DNA of 37,515 nucleotides, taken from a virus. Below are positions 23,688 through 31,390 of the stretch, one piece after another. How positions within the stretch are numbered: position 1 is the stretch's first letter; each line of letters begins with the position of its first letter. The translations under genes and the position numbers were made by a program. The notes below the pieces were generated by a model. It did not search any database. It had not been told where the DNA came from and saw nothing but the letters and a program-made list of their open reading frames with translations. The stretch lies in the IMG/VR virus record IMGVR_UViG_3300023171_000028, positions 1 through 37,515 of that record; one strand, written 5' to 3'.

Positions 23688-24811
23688 TGCACCATTTCCG
23701 GGTTGATGGTCAGGCGGCCGACTTCGCCGTGCTTTTTGTGGTACGTGATGACCTTCGCGTCGCGGCCACTGAGCCAGCCGCCTCGGCTCGCGTAGGCGTC
23801 TGGGGCAGCGAGCGTGCGGTGCTGCTCGACGGTCATCAGGTTGTTCTCCACGCGCTTGTCGTGATGCAGGTGGCCGGTGTGCGCGTAGCTGTGTTTCGTG
23901 CGACCGAACACATCGCGGAACTTGGCTACGAACACGTCGCTCACCTGTTCCATCTTGCGCTTATGGCCGTGGTGGAAGAACAGCGAGGTCGCACCATGCT
24001 CGACGCAGTAGTACGGGTCCGCGCTGGTGTCGATGGTGACGCGCGGCTCATCGGCATACACCGACGACAGCCACTCACGCAGCCACACGCTGCTGGCCGG
24101 ATCATGATTGCCTTCCGCGCTGATGACATGTACGCGGTCGTGCTTTTCCAGCAGCATCGCGATGATCTGGCGCTTGGCCCGGATCGCGACGCGCACGAGC
24201 TTCTGGAACCGGGTGTCGGCATCCAGCAAGTGCTTGCTGGCCGGCGTGACCGCATCCATGCCGTCCCAGTGCATGAAGTCGCCGAGGTTCACGAAGACGC
24301 CCAGCTCTGCCGGCGGCGACGCGGCGATGGCCGCAGCGAACCACCGGACCAGCAGGTCTTCGGCGATATCCATGTCCCAGTCTGCGCCCGTCTCTTCGGC
24401 CCACGACAGCATGCCGAGGTGGTAGTCGGTCAGCACGTACACGTTGGCGAGGTCGCTGTTCGTGTGCGTCGGGGCGGGCACTGCGGCGATACGCGGCAGC
24501 TCATCCTTGTAGCCGGAGAATGCGGCCTCCAACGCCTTCGCCAAAGCGTCGCCATCCTGCTGCGACTTCACCCACTGCTGGGCGACATTGCCTTTCTTGT
24601 CGTAGAGCGTGCTGACGCCCTTCACGCTGAAGCCTTCCGGCACCGTGCGGGTCATGTCGTGTTCCGGGCTGAAGCCGCTCAGGGCGAGCTTCGTGCGCGA
24701 CGTGGTGCGCTTGCATTCCTTGTTCATGCAGATGAGGCGGCGCGTGTCGTGGCTTTTCAGCTTGCCGCCACAATGCGGGCACGCCGGGTACTGGTGGATG
24801 CTTTTGGTCAT
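23684..24811 (-). CDS. Metallophosphoesterase-fold protein with N-terminal zinc ribbon
   Basis: A 375-residue protein. The N-terminal 40 residues have Cys pairs in PACPHCGGK and CMNKEC, a zinc ribbon. A calcineurin-type phosphoesterase follows with its metal ligands in order: LTDYHLG (Asp, His; about 128-130), NLGDF (177), EGNHD (about 233-236), FFHHGHK (about 280) and HTGHLHH (about 310-316). It may hydrolyse phosphodiester or phosphomonoester bonds; the substrate is unknown. In phage genomes this family is often labelled oxidoreductase or hypothetical. GAGG lies eight bases upstream. It shares an ATGA overlap with the endolysin gene but is unlikely to be a lysis enzyme. Confidence 0.92.
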   Translation of the reverse strand: MTKSIHQYPACPHCGGKLKSHDTRRLICMNKECKRTTSRTKLALSGFSPEHDMTRTVPEGFSVKGVSTLYDKKGNVAQQWVKSQQDGDALAKALEAAFSGYKDELPRIAAVPAPTHTNSDLANVYVLTDYHLGMLSWAEETGADWDMDIAEDLLVRWFAAAIAASPPAELGVFVNLGDFMHWDGMDAVTPASKHLLDADTRFQKLVRVAIRAKRQIIAMLLEKHDRVHVISAEGNHDPASSVWLREWLSSVYADEPRVTIDTSADPYYCVEHGATSLFFHHGHKRKMEQVSDVFVAKFRDVFGRTKHSYAHTGHLHHDKRVENNLMTVEQHRTLAAPDAYASRGGWLSGRDAKVITYHKKHGEVGRLTINPEMVQ

Positions 24812-24842
24812 TGGATGCGCCTCAGTTGAGGGCTGGCTCGCG

Positions 24843-25013
24843 TTAGCGAGTCCAACCAGTTTGCGTCAGGTAGAAGTACACGAGGACGGCGAAGCCTGCT
24901 GCCGCCAAACCACGGGCCGTCCATTTGCCCAATGCCGCCCATTTGCTGTCGAGCCATTCCGTGAGCGCTTCTTTCAGCGCCTCTTTCTGCGCTTCTTTGT
25001 CGAAGTCGCCCAT
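24843..25013 (-). CDS. Small single-helix membrane protein (56 aa)
   Basis: This short gene starts at ATG 25013 (AAGGGGAAC upstream) and stops at TAA 24843. The first 30 residues are a charged amphipathic helix (FDKEAQKEALKEALTEWLDS), then one transmembrane segment at about 32-51 (TARGLAAAGFAVLVYFYLT). The layout of a cytoplasmic acidic/basic helix plus one membrane anchor is common in phages near lysis and tail genes and is sometimes regarded as holin-related. That function is not established here. A weak CTCGC/GCGAG hairpin overlaps the stop codon. Confidence 0.85.
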   Translation of the reverse strand: MGDFDKEAQKEALKEALTEWLDSKWAALGKWTARGLAAAGFAVLVYFYLTQTGWTR

Positions 25014-25025
25014 CGTTTGTTCCCC

Positions 25026-25517
25026 TTATGGAGTATGTGCGAGCGTGACCGTCACGTCGCGGGTTGCGGACGACACGCCATCCGATACGGTGATGCGGTA
25101 CACAGCGGTCTTGCTGTTGTTCGTGTTGACGCTGGCGCTCCACTGCTGGCCGAGACTGCTGCCGGCGAGGACCAGCGACATGGTGGCGTCGCCGGAAATG
25201 CGCGTCCAGCTGACCGAAGGGCCGGGGTTGCCACCGCTCACCGTGATGGTGATGATGTTGCTGTAGGTAACCTGCGAGGTCGGCGTGCCGAACGTCTCGC
25301 CATAAGCCGTGGTCGGGCCGCCGAGGCTGATCGGGGTGTATGCCACCGCGCCCGCAAGTTGCGCGAGGTTAATCGGCAGGCTAGCCGGCACGCCCGCGTT
25401 AGCTGCGGTGTTCGGCACCCACGCACCACCACGCACGAAAGCTGACAGCGGCGTAGTGGCCGGGGCACCGAACTCGGCGCATACGTCCGACAGCTTGGGG
25501 TTGCTCGGGACTGCCAT
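25026..25517 (-). CDS. Small tail protein with Ig-like/PKD-like C-terminal domain
   Basis: The protein has 163 residues. The N-terminal 60 residues follow a common phage tail motif of short repeats, here AVPSNPKLSDVCAEFGAP, LSAFVRGGAWVPN and SLPINLAQLAGA, where similar elements begin tail-tip or baseplate-like proteins. Residues 85-163 are beta-rich (NIITITVSGGNPGPSVSWTR, YRITVSDGVSSATRDVTVTL) and look like an immunoglobulin or PKD domain. It probably decorates the tail and binds a receptor or sugar. The start overlaps the stop of the S74 fibre gene (TAATG). Confidence 0.88.
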   Translation of the reverse strand: MAVPSNPKLSDVCAEFGAPATTPLSAFVRGGAWVPNTAANAGVPASLPINLAQLAGAVAYTPISLGGPTTAYGETFGTPTSQVTYSNIITITVSGGNPGPSVSWTRISGDATMSLVLAGSSLGQQWSASVNTNNSKTAVYRITVSDGVSSATRDVTVTLAHTP

Positions 25518-26521
25518 TAGATCAGCGCCTCGACGGCGGCCAGCCGCTCTTCGACCTCCAGCACGGCCGCTGCAACAAGCGCCACGACCTGCCCATAGCT
25601 CAGGGTAAGGTAGCCGTCCGCACCGACCGAAACCGCCGTGGGCAGCTCCGTCTGCGCTTCCTGTGCGATGAACCCGGCTTCGGCCACACCCTGCTTACGA
25701 TACACGCGCGGGCGCAGGCCCTTCAGCCGGGAAACGCCATTACGCAGTTCGGACACGTCCTCTTTCAGACGTGCATCCGACGTGGACTGGAAGTCTGCGG
25801 CGGTTACGAGGCCGGCGGAGTTTACGACCATGCGGTCGCCATTGACCGGGTGATAGACGCGCCAAGCATTGCCCGTCGCGTATACCGACCAGTCGATGCC
25901 TTGCGTGCGATCACGCACATTAAGGCCCGGGGTCGCGCCCACATTAGCGTTCACCGATGCAGCTGCGACATTCCCTGACAGGGTGAGAGACGTGCCGGTG
26001 ACTGCGCCGAAGAAAGCTGCGCCGGCAAGCGCTGCATAGTTGGCCGGATTGAAGTTGGCGGAATCCCACGGGGTGAGGCCGCCGCCCCACGAAGGGCGAT
26101 TTGCCAGCGTGACAAAACCGGTGGCGCGGCTGATTGCCAGCGCAGTGCCGAGGTATGCGCCCGCGTCACTGTAGCGGTTGACGGAGAAATTGGCACCGGC
26201 ATTGCCGCCGCCCTCGGCCTCGCCGGAAGCAATGACAACCTCCCAACGCGGGCTACCGGCGGAGTAGGAGACAAAGGATCGCGTCTGCCCGGCGACGGCC
26301 GAAAGGGTGAGTGAGGCCGAACCGGACGCACGAGTGATCCCAAGGTTGCCGGTCATAGTGCCACCGGCTAGGGGGAGAGCCGCGTTCGCAACGTTTGACA
26401 CCGCCTTCAAGGCGGTGTCAAGAATCCCGAGGTCCACGTTCAGCAGGCCGCCCCACGTGTCCGGCTCGCCGCCGACCTCGGGCTGCGCCAAGTTGTAATT
26501 GGGGGTGTAGGTGGTTGCCAT
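25517..26521 (-). CDS. Tail fibre with C-terminal S74 chaperone/autopeptidase
   Basis: A 334-residue fibre. The N-terminus (TTYTPNYNLAQPEVGGEPDT) is a known tail-attachment motif. The middle is a beta-rich Gly/Ala/Thr shaft. From about residue 243 comes the peptidase S74 chaperone with the catalytic Ser248 and Lys253 in TSDARLKED, then LKGLRPRVYRK and EAGFIAQEAQTELP, ending in a helix. This domain trimerises the fibre and normally cleaves itself off. AGAGGAACC lies upstream. A motif resembling an extended -10 box precedes the gene at 26562-26578. Confidence 0.93.
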   Translation of the reverse strand: MATTYTPNYNLAQPEVGGEPDTWGGLLNVDLGILDTALKAVSNVANAALPLAGGTMTGNLGITRASGSASLTLSAVAGQTRSFVSYSAGSPRWEVVIASGEAEGGGNAGANFSVNRYSDAGAYLGTALAISRATGFVTLANRPSWGGGLTPWDSANFNPANYAALAGAAFFGAVTGTSLTLSGNVAAASVNANVGATPGLNVRDRTQGIDWSVYATGNAWRVYHPVNGDRMVVNSAGLVTAADFQSTSDARLKEDVSELRNGVSRLKGLRPRVYRKQGVAEAGFIAQEAQTELPTAVSVGADGYLTLSYGQVVALVAAAVLEVEERLAAVEALI

Positions 26522-26561
26522 GCTGAAAGGTTCCTCTAGTCGAATGGCGCGAAAGTTCCAG

Positions 26562-26578
26562 CCTTACATGATACCACA
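26562..26578 (-). promoter_or_regulatory. Candidate internal promoter (extended -10 type) before the S74 fibre gene
   Basis: The minus strand reads TGTGGTATCATGTAAGG in the gap ahead of the S74 fibre gene, giving a TGG-TATCAT extended -10. No -35 box is evident. A very similar sequence occurs in another intergenic gap at 33917-33932. Confidence 0.35.
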
Positions 26579-26582
26579 ACCC

Positions 26583-26810
26583 CTACAGCTGCACCCCGGG
26601 GCCGGTTGATTCCATCCAGAATGGACCGCTCCACGGAAGGAGGGTGTTGCCCGCATCCAGCCACGGCTGGACCAGCTCCTGCATGTACCGGTGGTCGAGG
26701 GGGATATTGAACCTGATCCAGCTGCCGGGGGCGTCAGGATATCCCGCGTCCACCTGATATAGATTACCGGACCCCGGGGGGCCTTCCATATATGCGACTT
26801 CTTCACTCAT
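26583..26810 (-). CDS. Small tail-associated protein (75 aa) with PDAPGSW element
   Basis: The start is ATG 26810, eight bases after GGAG; earlier ATGs in frame are too close to it or lie in the fibre gene. I do not recognise a function. The sequence includes GPPGSGNLYQVDAGYPDAPGSWIRFNIPL and a PWLDAGNTLLPW segment (residues listed as landmarks, separated by HRYMQELVQ). The PDAPGSW element and part of its DNA recur in the 63-residue gene on the other side of the neighbouring fibre gene. It overlaps no neighbour and is probably a fibre-associated accessory. Confidence 0.8.
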   Translation of the reverse strand: MSEEVAYMEGPPGSGNLYQVDAGYPDAPGSWIRFNIPLDHRYMQELVQPWLDAGNTLLPWSGPFWMESTGPGVQL

Positions 26811-26812
26811 TG

Positions 26813-27865
26813 TCATAGCTCCGCGTCTGCTGTCCATTGAACCTCGACCGTGTTGCCGCCCGTGGCTCCCGTATTAGCCAAGCCCAGCATGAAAGCCCGC
26901 TGGCTCTGCTGGCTGGCGCTTGCTGTGCGGTCGGCAACGAAAGTGCCGCCCGTGCTGATTTCAGAAGCCGCGCTGGATGCTCCGGAGCGCGCGGCGTAGA
27001 CCGCAATAATGGGCGTGCCGCGCTTCGGATACTGAAACTTCACGCTGCCCGAGGCGACGAAGAAACCGTTGAGGATGCCGGACAGATGGGCACCCAATCG
27101 AGTGCCAGTGCCCGGCGCTGTCGCGACGTCGTAGCTCTTTTCGTAATAGGCGCTGCATCGGGCCAGTTCGTCCCAGTAGGGACGGGTGTCGAAGGCGGTG
27201 GCGACATTTCCGCGCTCCAGCTGCGGGCGGCTGTACGTCACGCCGGTCGCGGTAAGCTGCACGTTCATGTTGCCTGACCCAGAGGGGGTCAGGGTGACGC
27301 CGCGCCGGCCGGAGCCGGCGGTGATGGACCCGGATGCCCCGCCAACGCTCACGGATACCGTCCCCGAGGGGTCTTCAACGCTGATCGTCAACGGCACGCC
27401 CCACGCCTTATCCGGGGCCTCCACGATTTGCAAAAGGGGGCCGCTGGTGTGCGTGTACACCCCGGTCGAGGCATTGATCGTCACGTTGCAACCGCCGGAG
27501 CCGCCTTTCCAACGATCATAGCCGTAAACGTTGGCCGCAAGCGCGCCGCCAGCAAAACCACGCTGATTGATCGGAAGACCGCAGTTCATCAGCAGGTTCC
27601 GCCCGGTCATTTGCCGGGCCGCGCTTGCCGCAGTCTGCGCGGTGGTGGCCGCAGTCTGCGCGGTGGTGGCCGCAGTCTGCGCGGTGGCGGCGTTGGTTAC
27701 GGCGGTGTTGGCCGTGGTCTGGGCCGCATTGGCGGCATCCAGCACGAAGTTGTCGCGCTGGACTAGCGCCTCCGGTGTCAGGTTCATTTCGGAGCCATCT
27801 GCCACCGTAGCGTCGTCCCACGCCGGCACCGGCACCCACGCACTCAGTTCTGGGATGGTTGCCAT
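26813..27865 (-). CDS. Tail fibre/receptor-binding protein with heptad-repeat stalk
   Basis: A 350-residue fibre. Residues 1-40 look like a virion-attachment end (ELSAWVPVPAWDDATVADGS). About 42-85 is a coiled-coil stalk of Ala/Thr/Gln repeats (three copies of a seven-residue unit AATTAQT-like). From about 88 the RNLLMNCGLPINQRG element opens a beta-rich domain with VYGYDRWKGG, a pattern used in many phage receptor-binding or carbohydrate-binding fibres. The C-terminal half is Gly/Ser/Thr-rich beta structure. Its gene start overlaps the 63-residue gene by 22 bases. Confidence 0.9.
   Translation of the reverse strand: MATIPELSAWVPVPAWDDATVADGSEMNLTPEALVQRDNFVLDAANAAQTTANTAVTNAATAQTAATTAQTAATTAQTAASAARQMTGRNLLMNCGLPINQRGFAGGALAANVYGYDRWKGGSGGCNVTINASTGVYTHTSGPLLQIVEAPDKAWGVPLTISVEDPSGTVSVSVGGASGSITAGSGRRGVTLTPSGSGNMNVQLTATGVTYSRPQLERGNVATAFDTRPYWDELARCSAYYEKSYDVATAPGTGTRLGAHLSGILNGFFVASGSVKFQYPKRGTPIIAVYAARSGASSAASEISTGGTFVADRTASASQQSQRAFMLGLANTGATGGNTVEVQWTADAEL
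27630..27692 (-). repeat. Three tandem 21-base repeats in the fibre stalk
   Basis: The unit GCAGTCTGCGCGGTGGTGGC plus C occurs at 27630-27650 and 27651-27671 exactly and at 27672-27692 with one or two changes at the end. It encodes a seven-residue heptad each time, so copy-number change would keep frame and alter stalk length. Confidence 0.93.
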
Positions 27866-28035
27866 ACTCGTTTCACTCCGTCAAGTTTGCGCGAGCCGTT
27901 GAGGGTCCACGACCCGTCCAACAACAAAGTGCCCGGCCTCTCCACTGGGAGGGCCGGGCCGGGGGTCCAGCTACCGGGGGCGTCGGGATCAGGCGTCCAC
28001 GGATTCGCGCCGGGTGGCTGCGGAACCCAAGGCAT
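27844..28035 (-). CDS. Small Pro/Trp-rich protein (63 aa) with PDAPGSW element
   Basis: The start is ATG 28035, joined to the adaptor stop (TGATG). The protein is Pro-rich (MPWVPQPPGANPWTPDPDAP as landmark, then GSWTPGPALPVERPG) with a short WTLNGSRKLDG strand and basic end. No function is known to me. The PDPDAPGSW part is related at DNA level to the 75-residue gene downstream of the fibre gene. The ribosome site is weak, so expression may depend on coupling to the adaptor gene. Confidence 0.7.
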   Translation of the reverse strand: MPWVPQPPGANPWTPDPDAPGSWTPGPALPVERPGTLLLDGSWTLNGSRKLDGVKRVWQPSQN

Positions 28036-28670
28036 CAGCTGAAGCCCCGCGTCCGCATCTTCAGAGTCGCGCCGGAGAGCATGGCGCGGTCGTCGGTGAC
28101 ATTCAGGGCCTCCATGCCTTGATTGTAGAGCGCCTGCCACGTTGCCACTCGGTCGTCGTTCTTCAGGTAAGGCTCGGCGTGCATCAGCGTGCCGTAGAGG
28201 TACAGGCCCGGGTGTTCGCGCAGCAGCCAATTCGTCGGATTGTCTGCCGCCAGCGCCGGCACCTTGGCGTAGTATTCCATTTCGAAGGTGTATTCCTTAT
28301 CCGGCACTGGCACCATGCGCAGCTGCCGGCCAATGATCGCGTAATACAGCGGCTCGCCCGCTGTGCGGTGCGAGGCGCGCATCGCGCCGATCTGGGTGGG
28401 GGTTACCAGCCCCAGCCCCTCCGGACGCGCTGTAGAGCCAACCACGCCCAGCCGCTGCATCTGCACGTAGTCCACTGGGACCGGCGTCAGCTCGGCGGCG
28501 ATGGGCGCGGTGCTGATGACCACGGAGTCCTGCACCCGGGAGCGGGGATCGTCGTTGAAGGCCGATTCGAACAGCGCGATGAACGCCGGAATCTGCGCCA
28601 CAAGGTCCGCCCGGTTGAGCCAGTCGGCCAGCGTCGCTTTCAGGTCATCGTAGCTGTCGAAGGTTGCCAT
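28035..28670 (-). CDS. Head-tail adaptor protein (SU10/P22-like)
   Basis: A 211-residue protein. The N-terminal pattern (ATFDSYDDLKATLADWLNR, then IPAFIALFESAFNDD) and the later YYAKVPALAADNPTNWLL and YLYGTLMHAEPYL segments match the adaptor family that sits between portal and tail in SU10-like podoviruses. It would bind the lower side of the portal ring after packaging. The gene order coat, hypothetical, adaptor is normal for this group. The ATG overlaps the upstream stop (TGATG). Confidence 0.9.
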   Translation of the reverse strand: MATFDSYDDLKATLADWLNRADLVAQIPAFIALFESAFNDDPRSRVQDSVVISTAPIAAELTPVPVDYVQMQRLGVVGSTARPEGLGLVTPTQIGAMRASHRTAGEPLYYAIIGRQLRMVPVPDKEYTFEMEYYAKVPALAADNPTNWLLREHPGLYLYGTLMHAEPYLKNDDRVATWQALYNQGMEALNVTDDRAMLSGATLKMRTRGFS

Positions 28671-29008
28671 CAGACCTTGCCCTCACGAGTGCGGAAGAAC
28701 CGGTTGTCCGGGTTGTTGAGCCACGCTTTCCAGCGCTTGTTGCCTTCGCCGTCGCCGTTCTTCCCGACCTTCAGGATGCCTTTCGCCATCAGGTCTTCCA
28801 GCACCGTCAGCGGGATAGTCGCGACGTGGTGCATGCCGTCGTTGTAGCGGTCGCGGCGACCGGTCGCTGCCAGTGCCCGCTTGTTGGCTTCAATGATGGG
28901 GGTTGCGTCCTGCACGGTTTCGATGTGGATTTCGTCCTTTTCGGGGTCGAGGTATGCCCACCGGGTGATGCCGTATTCCGGGTTATGATCGAACAGTTTG
29001 CGTTCCAT
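28670..29008 (-). CDS. Hypothetical virion-region protein (112 aa)
   Basis: I do not recognise a function, but the gene order (coat, this gene, adaptor) recurs in related podoviruses. The protein begins with a strand-rich part (FDHNPEYGITRWAYLD, DEIHIETVQDATPI), then RRDRYNDGMHHVATIPL, and ends with a Lys/Arg-rich stretch (GEGNKRWKAWLNNPDNRFF). It has no membrane segment. GGAGGGCACC precedes the ATG. It starts 19 bases after the hairpin that follows the coat gene. Confidence 0.85.
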   Translation of the reverse strand: MERKLFDHNPEYGITRWAYLDPEKDEIHIETVQDATPIIEANKRALAATGRRDRYNDGMHHVATIPLTVLEDLMAKGILKVGKNGDGEGNKRWKAWLNNPDNRFFRTREGKV

Positions 29009-29026
29009 GGTGCCCTCCAGCAGAAA

Positions 29027-29050
29027 GGGGAGCCGGTTTCCCGACTCCCC
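29027..29050 (-). terminator. Hairpin terminator (GAAA loop) after the coat gene
   Basis: On the minus strand GGGGAGTCGG and CCGGCTCCCC pair over ten positions, one a G-U pair, around a GAAA tetraloop, then TTTCTG. It follows the major coat gene and precedes essential virion genes, so partial termination is likely. Confidence 0.78.
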
Positions 29051-29069
29051 GCTTGGCCTACGCTGACGA

Positions 29070-30047
29070 TTAGGTCAGGTCGGCGACGACGCCCTGCGCT
29101 GCGGCGTTGTGGACCTTCAAACCGTACTCCACCAGCAGCTGACGCTTTTCGCTGTCGCCGGTCTTCGCCAGTTCGATGGTCTGGAACGGGCGGAGATAAG
29201 CAACGGCCGCGTACTGGGTGTCCAGCAGCAGCGCGGTGCGGTTGCGCTGGAAGCGGTTCGGCACGATGGTCACTTCGCCGAAGTCGCCCACGTACACGTC
29301 GGCAGCACCGATGATCTGGGCCTGCTTACCGGCCGGCACGTCGCGGAAGCGGGTGGCGATGCCGGTGAAGCCGCTGACGGTCTGCTTGTTGCCAGCGCCG
29401 ACCATGACGATATCCGTGTCGCCACCGGCATTCCACACGACCTGCAAACCGGCCTTCAGCAGCGTCTCGGTGAAGGCTCGCGCGGTGCCATCGGTCGGAC
29501 CCGCGTTCGGGTAGCCGGCGGTGGTGCCGCTCAGGGTCGGGTCGAGGCCGCCCGTGCCACGCAGGGTGTTCGCCACCGATGCGCCCTGCACGAAGGCTTC
29601 GAAGCCGGCGGTCTTGCGAGCCACCGAATCCGTACCGGCGACAGCCGGCTGGTTGCCCACAAGGATGGCTTCCATGTCGCGCTTCAGTTCCGCACCACGC
29701 TTCGCCAGCTGGTAGGCCAGTTCCGACTTGCGGCCGGCCTTGTTGACGGCTTCCATGGTGCCGGTGATGACCACGGTCTTGGTGCTGATCTGGGTGTAGT
29801 TGCCCAGACGGGTGGTCGGGGACGAGGTGACGCCAACGGCGTCGTCGCCTTCAACCGCCGCATTCGACGTGTTCACCGCCGCCAGCGCGTCGGTCTGCCA
29901 TTCGAAGTACGTGTTGCTCGCCGTGTCACGCCCGATGTTGTTCATGAACGGGGTGTCGATGGGCGAGATATTGTAGATCACATCTGCGAGGTTTTCGCGG
30001 ATGCCCTTGCCCTGATAGGTGCTGAAGGAACCAGTCGGCTGTGCCAT
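29070..30047 (-). CDS. Major capsid protein (SU10/DUF5309 type)
   Basis: A 325-residue coat protein of the DUF5309 type. Landmarks are the N-terminus with YQGKGIRENLADVIYNISP followed by DTPFMNNIGRD, the FEWQTD strand, a long E-loop-like VEGDDAVGV segment with RLGNYTQISTKTVVITGT, helix GAELKRDMEAILVGN and the C-terminal AYLRPFQTIELAKTGDS. These are typical of the HK97-fold coat of SU10-like podoviruses. The upstream acidic protein is its scaffold. GGAGAGCGATAA precedes the ATG. Confidence 0.95.
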   Translation of the reverse strand: MAQPTGSFSTYQGKGIRENLADVIYNISPIDTPFMNNIGRDTASNTYFEWQTDALAAVNTSNAAVEGDDAVGVTSSPTTRLGNYTQISTKTVVITGTMEAVNKAGRKSELAYQLAKRGAELKRDMEAILVGNQPAVAGTDSVARKTAGFEAFVQGASVANTLRGTGGLDPTLSGTTAGYPNAGPTDGTARAFTETLLKAGLQVVWNAGGDTDIVMVGAGNKQTVSGFTGIATRFRDVPAGKQAQIIGAADVYVGDFGEVTIVPNRFQRNRTALLLDTQYAAVAYLRPFQTIELAKTGDSEKRQLLVEYGLKVHNAAAQGVVADLT

Positions 30048-30064
30048 TTATCGCTCTCCTAAGA

Positions 30065-31072
30065 TCAGTCGGGGAGGAAGGCGAAGATTGCCGCTGCGGC
30101 ATCGTTCACCTTGCCAGTTTTCGCGAGGCGCTGACGGGCGCGGGTCTGTTCGCTGTGCTTGTTCGGGGCGGTGGCAGCGTTGCCGGGCTTCGCCGTCTTC
30201 GGCTGGCCGGCTTTGGCAGTAGTGGGCTTCAGGGCCTTTTGCTTGGCGACGATTTCGTCGTATTTCATGGCCTTGATGGCAGTGAGGACGGCCCGGTGGT
30301 CGGTGAGGTTGCCCAGCTCTTCGGCACTGAAGCCGTTCTGGGTGCCCCACTCCACGAACTTGTCCCGCACTTCCTTTTTGCTCCACTCCGGCAGCTTTTC
30401 CTTCAGCTTGGCAGCTTCTTCGGTCACGTAGGCTTTCAGCTCGCGCTTGTAGTCTTCGTGCGACTGCTGCATGATCCGCTGACGTTCCACGTTGAGCTGT
30501 ACCTGCTGCTCTTCGTAGCTCCGGTGCAATTCGCGTTCTGCCGCATACCGGGCCGGGTCGGTCTGATACAGCTCCGCCCAATTCGGTTCCTGCGGCTTCA
30601 GCGAAGCCAATACCTGCTGCACTTCCCCGAGCTGCGCGGCGTACTGAGCGCGCTCGTTTCGCAAGCCATCAACCTCGGTCCGTGCCGCTTCCTGATGGAC
30701 GCGACGTTCTTCGGCCAGAGCCTGAGTCTTGCGGGTGTAATCCGCTTCACGGAGGAAACCGCGCTTCAGCTCGTGCAGGGTCACTTCTTCGTCGCCGATC
30801 TTTACCTTGGCGTCGTCGGGAAGCTCCTGCGCGGGTTCGCCGTCGTCTTCGTCTTCTTCCTGTTCGGATTCGGATTCGTCGTCATCGCCGGCCTCGCTGC
30901 CGGTATCGACTTCTTCCGCATCGGCAGTTTCGTCCACCTCTTCGGTGTCCTCGGTGCCTTCAGCCTCGCCCTCGGCCTGCGTACCGTCTTCGACGGACAG
31001 GAGAGACGCGATTTCGTTTGCTGCTTCGTGCGTGTTCAGGCCAGTTGCGGGTGCGGTGCTGGTCGTGTTCAT
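30065..31072 (-). CDS. Scaffolding protein
   Basis: A 335-residue protein (one more if the ATG at 31075 is used; the second ATG has better spacing to GAGG). Residues 25-90 are an acidic low-complexity region (many Glu/Asp), followed by helices of charged residues (YTRKTQALAEERRVHQEAA to about residue 190) and a basic C-terminal part with PTTAKAGQPKTAKPGNAAT-like linkers and a KTGKVNDAAAAIFAFLPD end. Acidic N-terminus plus coiled coil plus basic tail, directly upstream of the coat gene, is the signature of a podovirus scaffold that leaves the procapsid. Confidence 0.92.
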   Translation of the reverse strand: MNTTSTAPATGLNTHEAANEIASLLSVEDGTQAEGEAEGTEDTEEVDETADAEEVDTGSEAGDDDESESEQEEDEDDGEPAQELPDDAKVKIGDEEVTLHELKRGFLREADYTRKTQALAEERRVHQEAARTEVDGLRNERAQYAAQLGEVQQVLASLKPQEPNWAELYQTDPARYAAERELHRSYEEQQVQLNVERQRIMQQSHEDYKRELKAYVTEEAAKLKEKLPEWSKKEVRDKFVEWGTQNGFSAEELGNLTDHRAVLTAIKAMKYDEIVAKQKALKPTTAKAGQPKTAKPGNAATAPNKHSEQTRARQRLAKTGKVNDAAAAIFAFLPD

Positions 31073-31111
31073 CATTGTACCTCGTTTGGGGTCAGTTGTG
31101 AAGGGTGTTGC

Positions 31112-31390
31112 TTATCGGCGCTTCTTCAGCTGTTCGATTGCGGCAGTTGCTACCTGCCCATTGCCCACTACAGCGCGGAGGTGGGCGTTCACTTCGTCAA
31201 CGATGGTCGCGGCGTTGTGCAGCCGCTCCCGGGCTTCCACTTCTTCCGGCTTGGATTTCAGCCATTCCGCGAAGTAGCGTTCTTTCAGCACGCTGATGGC
31301 CTCGGCCAGCAGCGGGCTTTCCAGCAGTTCAGTCGCCTGCCGACCGCGCTCGGCGTCGGTCAGCAAGGCGGGCAGATTCGGTTCACTCAT
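31112..31390 (-). CDS. Small helical protein between portal and scaffold (92 aa)
   Basis: I do not recognise a function. It is all-helical with charged residues: LPALLTDAERGRQATELLES, LAEAISVLKERYFAEWLKSK, EVEARERLHNAATIVDEVNA and an IEQLKKRR end. A strong GGAGGTAACTACCC precedes its ATG and it overlaps the portal gene by eight bases. The position between portal and scaffold suggests a packaging or assembly factor, and it is small enough to be a terminase small subunit candidate, but I see no specific motif. Confidence 0.86.
   Translation of the reverse strand: MSEPNLPALLTDAERGRQATELLESPLLAEAISVLKERYFAEWLKSKPEEVEARERLHNAATIVDEVNAHLRAVVGNGQVATAAIEQLKKRR

Noticed and set aside
24812-24870. CTCGC/GCGAG hairpin at the end of the 56-residue membrane protein gene as a terminator
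   Set aside because: The stem is only five pairs and no T-tract follows.
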